DNA of 64,000 bases from Stakelama marina (GCF_018122655.1 NZ_JAGRQC010000001.1:248001-312000); one strand, 5' to 3'; positions 48,513 to 55,618 are shown, counted from the first letter of the stretch. Notes: generated from the letters alone by a model not told the origin. Made by a program: numbers and translations.

Positions 48513-49253
48513 ATGACCGATGCGCGGGGCGAGGACGAGCGACTGACCATCGATATCGACGGCTGGGAAGGGCCGCTCGACCTGTTGCTGGCGCTTGCGC
48601 GCAATCAGAAGGTCGATCTGCGCGAAATCTCGATCCTCGACCTGGTCGAGCAATATCTGGATTATGTCGGTCATGCGCAGTCGCTGAAGCTCGAACTGGC
48701 GGCGGACTATCTCGTGATGGCGGCATGGCTCGCCTATCTGAAGTCGGCGCTGCTCTTGCCGCGCGACCCCGAGGTCGAACCGAGCCCCGAAGAACTGGCG
48801 ATGCGGCTGCAATTGCGGCTCGAGCGGCTGAACGCGATGCGCGACGCCGGGGCGCGGCTGATGGCGCGCGACCGGCTGGGGCGCGACGTGTTCACGCGCG
48901 GAGCACCGGAAGGGCTGCGGACGATCCGTCAGACCGTCTGGCAGGCGGAAATCTATGATCTGATCGCTGCCTATGGCCGGGTCAGCGCGAGAACGCGGCC
49001 GGTGCTGCACGTCGTCGCGCAGCGCCCGGTAATGACGCTGGAGACGGCGATCGCGCGAGTCGAGGCGATGGTCGGCGAGCGGATCGACTGGTCGACCATC
49101 GAGAGTTTTCTGCCCGCAGATGCCAGCCCGGGATTTCGCAAGTCGGCGCTGGCGTCGAGCTTTCTCGCCGCATTGGAACTTGCGCGGCAGGGAAAGGTGC
49201 AGTTGAAGCAGAAATCGCCTTTTGCGCCGCTATATCTGCGTGGTCCGGCATGA
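48513..49253 (+). CDS. scpA: segregation and condensation protein A
   Basis: A 246-aa kleisin subunit. The N-terminal helix region is WEGPLDLLLALARNQKVDLREISILDLVEQYLDY, with ADYLVMAAWLAYLKSALLLP. ScpA bridges SMC heads with ScpB to condense chromosomes. The scpA stop overlaps the scpB start (ATGA). Confidence 0.93.
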   Translation: MTDARGEDERLTIDIDGWEGPLDLLLALARNQKVDLREISILDLVEQYLDYVGHAQSLKLELAADYLVMAAWLAYLKSALLLPRDPEVEPSPEELAMRLQLRLERLNAMRDAGARLMARDRLGRDVFTRGAPEGLRTIRQTVWQAEIYDLIAAYGRVSARTRPVLHVVAQRPVMTLETAIARVEAMVGERIDWSTIESFLPADASPGFRKSALASSFLAALELARQGKVQLKQKSPFAPLYLRGPA

Positions 49254-49825
49254 GCACACCCGACGATCTGACCCGCGCGGTCGAAGCCGTGCTGTTCGCG
49301 GCGGAGGAGCCGCTGACCATCCATGAGATCAAGGCGCATCTGGGCGATGCCGATGTCCGGCCGGTGCTCGATGCATTGTCGGAGCATTATGCCGAACGCG
49401 GCATCGCGCTCGTCCGGCGCGGCGAGCGCTGGCATTTCGAGACGGCGGGCGATTTGGCGCACTTGCTGCGCCGCGACCGCGAAGAGCCGCGAAAGCTGTC
49501 ACGCGCGGGCACCGAAACGCTGGCGATCATCGCCTATCACGAGCCGGTGACGCGCGCCGAAATCGAATCGATTCGCGGTGTGCAGATTTCCAAGGGCACG
49601 CTCGACGTGCTGATGGAGGCGGGCTGGATTCGCCCGGCGGGACGGCGCGAGGTGCCGGGCAGGCCGCTCACTTATGCGACGACGCAAGGATTTCTCGACC
49701 ATTTCGGGCTTGCCAGCCGGCGCGACCTGCCGGGAATCGATGATTTGCGCGCTGCCGGACTGCTCGACCCCGTCGATCTCGCGATGGAGCAGGCCGAGGT
49801 AGAAAATCGCGACGAAGAGGCCTAG
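49250..49825 (+). CDS. scpB: segregation and condensation protein B
   Basis: A 191-aa protein with two winged-helix domains. It starts [19 protein letters not shown] and contains [54 protein letters not shown] and the end [13 protein letters not shown]. It works with ScpA and SMC. The smc gene is not in the window. tatA starts 29 nt later. Confidence 0.94.
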   Translation: MSTPDDLTRAVEAVLFAAEEPLTIHEIKAHLGDADVRPVLDALSEHYAERGIALVRRGERWHFETAGDLAHLLRRDREEPRKLSRAGTETLAIIAYHEPVTRAEIESIRGVQISKGTLDVLMEAGWIRPAGRREVPGRPLTYATTQGFLDHFGLASRRDLPGIDDLRAAGLLDPVDLAMEQAEVENRDEEA

Positions 49826-49854
49826 ATAGGGTCAGAACGCGAGGAGATTTCGTA

Positions 49855-50097
49855 ATGGGTGGTTTCAGCCTGGTTCACTGGCTGCTGTTCGCCGTGGTGG
49901 CGGTGTTGTTGCTTGGTGGCGGTCGTTTTTCAAACATGATGGGCGACGTCGCGAAGGGTATCAAGAATTTCAAGAAGGGCATGGCCGAGGAAGACGAGAG
50001 CGACAGGCGTGAGCCGTCGCGCCTCGAATCCTCGCGCAATTCGGAGCCCAAATACGACCGCGAGCGCGATGCAGAGCGTCCGCGCGAGGAACGCTGA
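49855..50097 (+). CDS. tatA: twin-arginine translocase subunit TatA
   Basis: An 80-aa protein with one N-terminal span ([17 protein letters not shown]), a short hinge, an amphipathic helix ([22 protein letters not shown]) and a highly charged tail rich in Arg, Glu and Ser. TatA oligomers form the pore for folded proteins. GAGGAG (49841-49846) precedes the ATG. It is first in tatABC. Confidence 0.94.
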   Translation: MGGFSLVHWLLFAVVAVLLLGGGRFSNMMGDVAKGIKNFKKGMAEEDESDRREPSRLESSRNSEPKYDRERDAERPREER

Positions 50098-50110
50098 TAG
50101 TCTTGATTCC

Positions 50111-50130
50111 CGCCCTTTTCGGGCGCTTTC
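50111..50130 (+). terminator. small attenuator-like hairpin between tatA and tatB
   Basis: CGCCC/GGGCG (50111-50115 with 50121-50125) enclose TTTTC and are followed by CTTTC. It lies in the only long spacer (52 nt) of the tat operon. A leaky terminator there would give more TatA than TatBC. Confidence 0.35.
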
Positions 50131-50149
50131 GATCCGAGCCTGGAAATAG

Positions 50150-50623
50150 ATGCTAGACGTCGCTCCGACCGAATTGCTGGTGGTTGTCGTGGTGGCGATC
50201 CTCATCATCGGTCCCAAGGATTTGCCGAAGGCGATGCGCTTTGTCGGCCAGTGGGTCGGTCGCGCGCGCGCCATATCGCGCCAGTTCCGGTCGGGCATCG
50301 ACGCGGTGATCCGCGAGGCCGAGCTTCAGGAACTGGAGAAGAAATGGGCGGCAGAAAATGAGCGCATCATGCGCGAGCATCCGCCCGAATCGCTGCCGGC
50401 GCCGAATGACGAGAAGACGGTAGAATCCGAAGCCGATTCGGAGCCTCGGCCCGAACCACCCCGTTCCGACGCGCCGCCACCGGACAAGGATGACGACAGC
50501 GAGCCGCAGCTTCCGCTCGATTCCACCATCGCCGAATCGGGCAAGCCCGAACTCACCGAAAAGCCGGTGATCAAGGACGAAGGCGCGTCCGAGGGTGCCG
50601 ACAAGGATGCTGCCACGCGATGA
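50150..50623 (+). CDS. tatB: Sec-independent translocase subunit TatB
   Basis: A 157-aa protein with one N-terminal span (LLVVVVVAILIIGPKDLPKAM), where the GPKDLP motif marks the hinge, then an amphipathic helix and a long acidic Pro/Glu/Asp-rich tail. TatB works with TatC as the receptor for twin-arginine signal peptides. Its stop overlaps the tatC start by 4 nt. Confidence 0.93.
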   Translation: MLDVAPTELLVVVVVAILIIGPKDLPKAMRFVGQWVGRARAISRQFRSGIDAVIREAELQELEKKWAAENERIMREHPPESLPAPNDEKTVESEADSEPRPEPPRSDAPPPDKDDDSEPQLPLDSTIAESGKPELTEKPVIKDEGASEGADKDAATR

Positions 50624-51393
50624 GCGATGACGACAACGACCATGAAATCGACAACAGCCAGGCGCCGCTGCTCGATCATCTGATCGAATTGCGGTCCCGG
50701 CTGCTCTGGTCGGTAGGCGCGCTGTTGCTGGCCTTTATCGGCTGTTATTTCTTCGCCGAGAACATCTTCGCGTTCCTGGTCCAGCCGCTGGTCCATGCCG
50801 GGCAGCAGAAAATCATCTTCACCCAGATTTTCGAGGCGTTCTTCGTCCGCATCAAGGTGGCGTTCTTTGCCGGGCTGATGGTGTCGTTCCCGGTGATCGC
50901 GAACCAATTGTGGCAGTTCGTCGCACCGGGCCTGTATCGCCGCGAGAAGAAGGCGCTGCTGCCCTTTCTGGTCGCGACGCCGGTGCTGTTCATCATGGGG
51001 GCGTCGATGGCCTATTTCGTTGCCGTGCCCGTCGCGCTGAAATTCCTGCTCAGCTACCAGGGGAATTTCGGCGGGATCGATCAGGAAGCGCTGCCGTCCG
51101 TCGGCAACTACCTCGATTTCATGATGCAGTTCCTGTTCGCGTTCGGCCTGGCGTTTCTGCTGCCGATCCTGCTGATGCTGCTCGAGCGGGCGGGTATCGT
51201 GACGCGGCAGCAGCTTGCCGGCGCGCGGCGCTACGCGATTGTCGGCGCGTTCGGCATATCGGCGGTGCTGACGCCGCCCGATGTCGGGTCGCAGCTGTTG
51301 CTCGCCGGTCCGCTGATCGCGCTTTACGAGATCGGCATCATCGGCATCCGCATCACCGAGCGACGGCGCAAGCGCGAAGCCGGGACCGCATAA
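50620..51393 (+). CDS. tatC: Sec-independent translocase subunit TatC
   Basis: A 257-aa protein with six spans. It begins APLLDHLIELRSRLLWS (the conserved cytoplasmic start) and has FFVRIKVAFFAGLMVSFPVIANQLWQFVAPGLYRREKKALLPF and the later ILTPPDVGSQLLLAGPLIALYE. It recognises the twin-arginine signal. It is the end of the nagZ-scpAB-tatABC series, closed by a terminator. Confidence 0.95.
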   Translation: MSDDDNDHEIDNSQAPLLDHLIELRSRLLWSVGALLLAFIGCYFFAENIFAFLVQPLVHAGQQKIIFTQIFEAFFVRIKVAFFAGLMVSFPVIANQLWQFVAPGLYRREKKALLPFLVATPVLFIMGASMAYFVAVPVALKFLLSYQGNFGGIDQEALPSVGNYLDFMMQFLFAFGLAFLLPILLMLLERAGIVTRQQLAGARRYAIVGAFGISAVLTPPDVGSQLLLAGPLIALYEIGIIGIRITERRRKREAGTA

Positions 51394-51418
51394 AAAGGGC
51401 CGCGGCAATGCGCGGCCC
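51391..51418. terminator. bidirectional terminator between tatC and the entericidin gene
   Basis: GGGCCGCG/CGCGGCCC (51397-51404 with 51411-51418, 6-nt loop) is a perfect 8-bp stem. On the minus strand it is followed by TTTTT (51396-51392), an ideal intrinsic terminator for the entericidin gene. On the plus strand it ends tatC. Confidence 0.85.
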
Positions 51419-51445
51419 GAATAGTCTTTTGCGGGTAACCGAGGC

Positions 51446-51586
51446 TTATTTGGCGTCGTCGGCCGTATTGGCCACGGTGTCACCGGCAGAGGCAACATCC
51501 TTGCCCACGCCCTCTACCGTGTTGCAGGCGGCAACCAACAGCGTGCCCGCCAGCATCGCGAGGCTCATGATCTTACGCTTACGCAT
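51446..51586 (-). CDS. entericidin A/B-family small lipoprotein (second copy)
   Basis: A 46-aa ORF: basic start MRKRKIM, hydrophobic signal, lipobox VAAC (Cys21), then NTVEGVGKDVASAGDTVANTADDAK. It matches the copy at 3774-3905 over most of its mature part (NT(V/I)EGVG(K/R)DV). GGAG lies 10-13 nt ahead of the ATG. It has an ideal terminator. Upstream are a probable EcfG-driven sRNA and a weak EcfG-like promoter, which fits general-stress control of entericidins known from sigma-S in E. coli. Confidence 0.85.
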   Translation of the reverse strand: MRKRKIMSLAMLAGTLLVAACNTVEGVGKDVASAGDTVANTADDAK

Positions 51587-51626
51587 GACATTCTCCACCA
51601 GTTGAAACGTGCGGCGTATGCGCTTC

Positions 51627-51652
51627 AATGCGCGGACCCGCAGATTCGTTCC
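51627..51652 (-). promoter_or_regulatory. weak EcfG-like promoter of the entericidin gene
   Basis: On the minus strand GGAAC (51652-51648) is followed after 17 nt by CATT (51630-51627), one mismatch from the EcfG -10 element CGTT. It would start transcription about 35 nt ahead of the ATG. Spacing and place fit, but the match is imperfect. Confidence 0.35.
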
Positions 51653-51717
51653 GGGCAGACAATGTTTCTGCGCGGCATCGTCGTCGGTTGGGAAATGCAG
51701 GGACTGGGGTCGCCCCA

Positions 51718-51824
51718 AAATTATTGAGCCCGGAAGCGTCACCGGGGGGGGGGAGGGGGTTGACGCTTCCGGGCCCATGTCTTGGATAGCGAGAGCGGGG
51801 GGGCAAAAAATTCACTATCCGAAG
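51718..51824 (-). ncRNA. probable EcfG-dependent small RNA with C-rich loops (GsrN-like layout)
   Basis: Transcription from the EcfG promoter at 51854-51830 would begin near 51824. The RNA folds into two hairpins. In the first, arms 51824-51815 and 51789-51781 form 9 bp with one bulged C, and the 25-nt loop contains CCCCCCC. In the second, arms 51774-51761 and 51742-51729 form a perfect 14-bp stem, and the 18-nt loop reads ACCCCCUCCCCCCCCCGG, including the anti-Shine-Dalgarno core CCUCC. UCAAUAAUUUU follows the second stem and could terminate a ~105-nt RNA. A third tiny hairpin (51717-51705) follows. There is no reading frame with an RBS. Caulobacter GsrN, driven by the EcfG-type sigma-T, uses a C-rich loop to pair with mRNA leaders, so the analogy is direct, though homology is not shown. 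Confidence 0.5.
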
Positions 51825-51829
51825 TGCAG

Positions 51830-51854
51830 AACGCGTCGTGTCGGGGGCGGTTCC
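51830..51854 (-). promoter_or_regulatory. exact-consensus EcfG (general stress sigma) promoter
   Basis: On the minus strand GGAAC (51854-51850), a 16-nt spacer and CGTT (51833-51830) match the alphaproteobacterial EcfG consensus GGAAC-N16/17-CGTT without mismatch. It lies 26 nt downstream of the phyP stop and points to the sRNA and entericidin gene. I found no other exact match between genes in this window. Confidence 0.7.
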
Positions 51855-51879
51855 CGCATTACGCAAAAAAATACGAAAC

Positions 51880-53463
51880 TCAGCTCACACCCTTGATCGA
51901 AATGGCTATTTCATAGGTGCCGGTCATCGGATCGTGGTGCAGCGTTCCGCGCAATTGCCGCGCGAGTCCGGCGATCACCCGACCATATCGCGTATCGTTG
52001 AGCTGGTCGAATACCGGGCTTTCCATCAGTGCCGGGGATTCGACCGACAATGTCGCCAATCCATCGCTATCCGATGGCTTGAGCAGGATCGCGACCTTCG
52101 CCCTGCTGTCGCACTTCATCGCGAGTTCGATCAGTTCGGTCAGCAGGAACGCGACCGCGACCGCAGTATCCTGCGACACCAGAAACGGATCGAGATCGAG
52201 CGTCAGGCCGAGTTGTGCCGAATCCTCGGGCGCGGTTGCGCGCAGGTTCGAGGCGAGTTCGCCGATTACCGAGCGAATTTCTATGCCGTGATGCGCTTCG
52301 ACTGCCGCATAATGGTGGCGATGGACGACCGCGAGCGCATCGACGCGGCGCTGGATCGTCGAATAGGCGCTGCTCGCTTCGTCGCCCTTGGCGCTGCGCG
52401 CGTGGAAATTGATGAGGCTGGCGATCACCTGAAGATTGTTCTTCACGCGGTGATGGACTTCGCGCGTCAGCCGCGTCTGCTGCACAAGCCCCTGCGCGAG
52501 ATCCGCCTCGTGCGTGCGGACCGTTTCGCTGATGTCGCGGAAGGAATTACCGAGCTCGCGAATTTCGACCGCGGGCACCGCACTGGTCGGGGGCAGTTCG
52601 ATGACCTCACCCGGATGATAAGCGTCGACCCTCGCCCGCAATCGCCGCAGCGGGCGGATGAGCAGGCGATCGACGACGAACCAGGCGATTCCGGCTGCCG
52701 CCGCCCACATGATGAGCGGCAGGAGCATCGTCACGATCACCGGTGAGCTGATCGGCGCCGAGCGCACCGACATCTGCATCGCGATCCCGTCGACACCCAG
52801 ATCGACCGTCTGTCGTTCGCGCCGGTCGAGTGGGCCCTTTGCGGTCAGTTCCTGCAGCGACAGCGCCTCGTCGCCGCGGACCAGCGTTGCCGCATAGGGG
52901 GGCATGAAGCCGCTCGGCCGCGAGACGCGCGCGAGGAAATCGAGCGGAAAGAAGGCGACGGCGTAGGAGCCCGCCCGATGCCCTGCCACAGCGATCGACA
53001 ATCCCTGACCGGGAACGAGCATGGCGGTGAGGCGCGGGCTGGTGATTTCGGGCATCAGGCCGGGGCGGATCGCACTGCCGCACAGCAGCTTTCCATCCGA
53101 ACCATAGATCGAGAACTGCGTTCCGGCGGCGAATTGCTGCGCGAAGACGCCCTGCGCGCGCGCGCAGCTCGGCCTGTTTTCGGGGTCCTGGTCGAGTGCG
53201 TTCAGCGCCACGCGCAGCGCCGTCATATCGCCCAGCAATTCGTTCGACAGCGCGCGCGACCCTTCCGCGGCGGCGACGCGCAGCCGGGCGCGCGCCTCCA
53301 CATCGGCAAGCCGCGTCGTTTGCAGCGAGGCGAAGAATACGATTGTCGCGAGCGGCAACAATGCCGCGCTGAGGATGAGAAAAACCTTGCCGCCGGTGGG
53401 TAGCCGGGCGAGCGCGGAGGTGCTTTTGTCTGGACGGGAAGACCGCTGATTCCGCTCTGTCAT
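51880..53463 (-). CDS. phyP: PhyP-type sensor histidine kinase-like protein (HisKA_2 family)
   Basis: A 527-aa membrane sensor with a first span at about residues 27-47, a periplasmic domain (~50-240), a second span (VIVTMLLPLIMWAAAAGIAWFVV), a HAMP-like part and a HisKA_2 dimerisation domain with the phospho-His motif EVHHRVKNNLQV (His337/338). The ATPase part is degenerate. Where the N-box should read NELxxNAxK(H/Y), here it is TELIELAMKC, so both Asn residues are lost. No DxGxG motif is seen. In Sphingomonas the phyR-linked PhyP acts as a negative regulator of PhyR, in line with phosphatase rather than kinase action. It follows nepR by 10 nt. The ATG at 53463 is chosen over an in-frame TTG at 53481 that would overlap nepR. 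Confidence 0.82.
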   Translation of the reverse strand: MTERNQRSSRPDKSTSALARLPTGGKVFLILSAALLPLATIVFFASLQTTRLADVEARARLRVAAAEGSRALSNELLGDMTALRVALNALDQDPENRPSCARAQGVFAQQFAAGTQFSIYGSDGKLLCGSAIRPGLMPEITSPRLTAMLVPGQGLSIAVAGHRAGSYAVAFFPLDFLARVSRPSGFMPPYAATLVRGDEALSLQELTAKGPLDRRERQTVDLGVDGIAMQMSVRSAPISSPVIVTMLLPLIMWAAAAGIAWFVVDRLLIRPLRRLRARVDAYHPGEVIELPPTSAVPAVEIRELGNSFRDISETVRTHEADLAQGLVQQTRLTREVHHRVKNNLQVIASLINFHARSAKGDEASSAYSTIQRRVDALAVVHRHHYAAVEAHHGIEIRSVIGELASNLRATAPEDSAQLGLTLDLDPFLVSQDTAVAVAFLLTELIELAMKCDSRAKVAILLKPSDSDGLATLSVESPALMESPVFDQLNDTRYGRVIAGLARQLRGTLHHDPMTGTYEIAISIKGVS

Positions 53464-53473
53464 GAGCGGGGGA

Positions 53474-53647
53474 TCAGCCAAGTTTGTTCAGAAGGTCGAT
53501 CATCTCGTCGGGCACTTCCTCGGAAACCGCCTCGCGATAAACCGCGCGGAGGGCATCACCAACATTCTTGTTCTTGCTGTCGGGGCCATCGGCCTTTTTC
53601 CGCCGTCCCTTTTCGACCTCTTCTTTTCGATCGTGTTCCGATCGCAC
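53474..53647 (-). CDS. nepR: anti-sigma factor NepR
   Basis: A 57-aa acidic/basic small protein with the NepR core VGDALRAVYREAVSEEVPDEMIDLLNKL. The two helices bind EcfG or the sigma-like domain of phosphorylated PhyR. The GTG at 53647 has GAGGGGG five bases before it and gives the usual NepR length. An upstream ATG at 53695 in frame, with no RBS, would give 73 aa. It is divergent from phyR and co-oriented with phyP. Confidence 0.85.
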   Translation of the reverse strand: MRSEHDRKEEVEKGRRKKADGPDSKNKNVGDALRAVYREAVSEEVPDEMIDLLNKLG

Positions 53648-53745
53648 GCTATCCCCCTCGCTGCCGGCAGTGCCGGATGCTCTGCAAATTGACATCAACC
53701 GGACTGGTTACCGTACCATCCATAAAACTCATTTCGGATCGATGA

Positions 53746-53770
53746 AACAAAAGACCGCGTCGTTTGTTCC
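53746..53770 (-). promoter_or_regulatory. EcfG-type promoter of nepR-phyP
   Basis: On the minus strand GGAAC (53770-53766), a 16-nt spacer and TGTT (53749-53746) match the EcfG consensus with one mismatch in the -10. The position, about 100 nt before the nepR start, fits positive autoregulation as known for GSR loci. Confidence 0.5.
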
Positions 53771-53835
53771 ATCAACCGGTGCATTTTTGGGGAGGGGTAC
53801 TCTTCCGTGCGCCGAGATTATGGTTGAAGATACGC

Positions 53836-53860
53836 GGACCACGTCCCAATTTCGTGGTCC
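53836..53860 (+). promoter_or_regulatory. 8-bp hairpin directly before the phyR RBS
   Basis: GGACCACG (53836-53843) pairs perfectly with CGTGGTCC (53853-53860). The phyR ribosome binding site GGAGGAG begins 4 nt later (53864-53870). The stem has no T-run and probably shapes the phyR leader. Confidence 0.4.
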
Positions 53861-53882
53861 AACGGAGGAGAAATATCCGCTC

Positions 53883-54683
53883 ATGTCGCTAGGACAGCAG
53901 CTCGCACCGCACCTTCCTTTCCTGCGCCGCTACGGCCGTGCGCTCACCGGAAGCCAGGCGGAGGGCGATCGTTATGTACGCGCCGCGCTGGAGGCGATCG
54001 TCGCGGCGCCCGAAGAATTTCCGAAAGATGTCGACCCCCGGCTCGGGCTGTACCGGATGTTCCAGGGAATCTGGTCGTCGACGCACCCCGACGACTGGAA
54101 GGTCGATGAAAGCCAGTCCTCCGATAACGAGGCGATCGCCCGCGCCCGACTGGCGCGCATCGCCCCCTTGTCGCGTCAGGCGCTGTTGCTGACCGCGATG
54201 GAAGGTTTCACGACCGAAGACACCGCCTATCTGATCGACCGTTCGCCGGAAGAGGTCGAACAGCTTATCGAGGATGCGCTCGGCGAGATCGAGAAGCAGA
54301 CGCGGTCGCGCGTGCTGGTGATCGAGGATGAGCCGATCATCGCGATGGATATCGAAACGATCGTCCGCGATCTGGGTCATGACGTGACCGGTGTTGCCGT
54401 CACGCGGGACGAAGCGGTGGCTCTGGCGATGGAGGACCGTCCCGGTCTCGTCCTCGCCGACATTCAGCTGGCCGATGACAGTTCGGGCATCGACGCGGTG
54501 AAGGACATCCTTGCGGAATTCAACGTGCCGGTGATCTTCATCACCGCCTTCCCGGAACGTCTTCTGACCGGCGAACGGCCGGAGCCGACATTCCTCATCA
54601 CCAAGCCGTTCCAGCGGTCGACGGTGAAGGCGGCGATCAGCCAGGCACTGTTCTTCGATCAGGCGACGGTTCCGGCCGACTGA
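53883..54683 (+). CDS. phyR: general stress response regulator PhyR
   Basis: A 266-aa protein with an ECF-sigma-like N-terminal domain (residues ~1-135: HLPFLRRYGRALTGSQAEGDRYVRAALEAI, then PLSRQALLLTAMEGFTTEDTAYLI) and a C-terminal receiver (about 142-260). The phospho-acceptor is Asp193 in LADIQLADD, with EDEP near 148-151, T in FITAFPE and K in ITKPF. When phosphorylated, the sigma-like domain captures NepR and frees EcfG. GGAGGAG is 12 nt before the ATG. It is divergent from nepR-phyP. Confidence 0.96.
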   Translation: MSLGQQLAPHLPFLRRYGRALTGSQAEGDRYVRAALEAIVAAPEEFPKDVDPRLGLYRMFQGIWSSTHPDDWKVDESQSSDNEAIARARLARIAPLSRQALLLTAMEGFTTEDTAYLIDRSPEEVEQLIEDALGEIEKQTRSRVLVIEDEPIIAMDIETIVRDLGHDVTGVAVTRDEAVALAMEDRPGLVLADIQLADDSSGIDAVKDILAEFNVPVIFITAFPERLLTGERPEPTFLITKPFQRSTVKAAISQALFFDQATVPAD

Positions 54684-54725
54684 ACACGGAACGGACACAA
54701 AACGACTTTCGGGGGTTGATGGCGT

Positions 54726-54866
54726 ATGGCTGATAAAGACCAAGAAACGCACGTTAACACCGATCGCGCCCGCGCCGGCACCACGCCGCACATGACGCGG
54801 TACATTCTGGCGATCTCCATGGTCCTGATCGTCATCATCTATGCCATCATCGTCTGGACCGGATGA
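54726..54866 (+). CDS. small single-span membrane protein in the stress locus (46 aa)
   Basis: The ORF codes for a polar N-terminal part (MADKDQETHVNTDRARAGTTPH) and a C-terminal hydrophobic span (YILAISMVLIVIIYAIIVWTG). It fills the gap between phyR and ecfG, 42 nt after phyR and 95 nt before ecfG. No clear RBS: GGGGG and GGTTGATGG lie just ahead. Codon use fits the genome. Function unknown; its place suggests a link to the general stress response. Confidence 0.6.
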   Translation: MADKDQETHVNTDRARAGTTPHMTRYILAISMVLIVIIYAIIVWTG

Positions 54867-54887
54867 CGGCGCTTTTGCGGATCGGCG

Positions 54888-54911
54888 CCACTGGTATTTG
54901 CTTACCGGTGG
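54888..54911 (+). terminator. hairpin between the small membrane protein gene and ecfG
   Basis: CCACTGGTA (54888-54896) pairs with TACCGGTGG (54903-54911), nine pairs including one G-T, with a 6-nt loop. It may end the phyR transcript or form part of the ecfG leader. It lacks a T-run. Confidence 0.4.
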
Positions 54912-54961
54912 CCCTATCTTCGCGATAACAGGGTTTTTCACATGTATTCGAGTGGGATGGA

Positions 54962-55600
54962 ATGAGCCGATCCGACAATCGGGGTGGCACGGAGGCGGAC
55001 GGCGAGGAAAAGCCGCACGTTGCGCTGTCGGACCCGGAGTTCAAGGAGCAGCTGGCGCAGGTCATCCCGCATCTGCGTGCATTCGGGCGCTCGCTATCGG
55101 GTAGCCGTGACCTTGCCGACGATCTGGTGCAGGAAACGCTGCTCAAGGCATGGGCCGCGCGCAAGCGCTTTCAGGCGGGCACGAACATGCGCGCCTGGAC
55201 CTTCATCATCCTTCGTAACCTCTACCTCTCGCAAATGCGCCGCGCGCGCTTCAAGGGAGAATGGGACGATCTGGTCGCGGACCGGTTGCTTGCCGCGCCG
55301 GCGAGCCAGGATCGCCATGTCGAGCTATCGGACATGCAGCGCGCGCTTCTCCACCTGCCGCAGCCGCAGCGTGAGGCGCTGATCCTCGTCGGTGCGGGCG
55401 GTTTCGCCTATGAGGAGGCGGCAGAGATTTGCGGTGTTGCCGTCGGCACCATCAAGAGCCGCGTCGCGCGCGGTCGCGTGGCGCTGGAGGGCGTGCTCAA
55501 CGACGGCGACCTGTCGCCGCGCAGCGAGCATGACGGCGGAGAAAAGAGCGCGCTCGATACGATCATGGGCGAAGTCGACGATCTGAGCCGGGACCGCTGA
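54962..55600 (+). CDS. ecfG: ECF sigma factor EcfG (general stress response)
   Basis: A 212-aa ECF15-type sigma factor. Region 2 is VIPHLRAFGRSLSGSRDLADDLVQETLLKAWAARKRF with MRAWTFIILRNLYLSQMRR. Region 4 is LPQPQREALILVGAGGFAYEEAAEICGVAVGTIKSRVARGR. A charged tail follows. It directs RNA polymerase to GGAAC-N16/17-CGTT promoters when released from NepR. A terminator hairpin includes the stop codon. Confidence 0.95.
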   Translation: MSRSDNRGGTEADGEEKPHVALSDPEFKEQLAQVIPHLRAFGRSLSGSRDLADDLVQETLLKAWAARKRFQAGTNMRAWTFIILRNLYLSQMRRARFKGEWDDLVADRLLAAPASQDRHVELSDMQRALLHLPQPQREALILVGAGGFAYEEAAEICGVAVGTIKSRVARGRVALEGVLNDGDLSPRSEHDGGEKSALDTIMGEVDDLSRDR

Positions 55601-55612
55601 ACCGCGGTCCCG
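55589..55612. terminator. bidirectional terminator between ecfG and the NepR-like gene
   Basis: CGGGACCGC/GCGGTCCCG form a 9-bp perfect stem with the ecfG stop TGA in the 6-nt loop. It is flanked on the minus strand by the end of the NepR-like gene at 55619. Confidence 0.7.
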
Positions 55613-55618
55613 CTTCGC

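Noticed and set aside
51741..51760. G-run (9 + 5 G) read as a sequencing artefact or simple repeat
   Set aside because: The run is framed by a perfect 14-bp inverted repeat and follows an exact EcfG promoter, so structure is the better explanation. The exact G count may still vary between reads or cells.
54688..54713. GGAAC-N17-CGGG ahead of the small membrane protein gene
   Set aside because: The -10 half matches CGTT at only two of four positions, and the start site would fall nearly on the ATG. Not called as an EcfG promoter.
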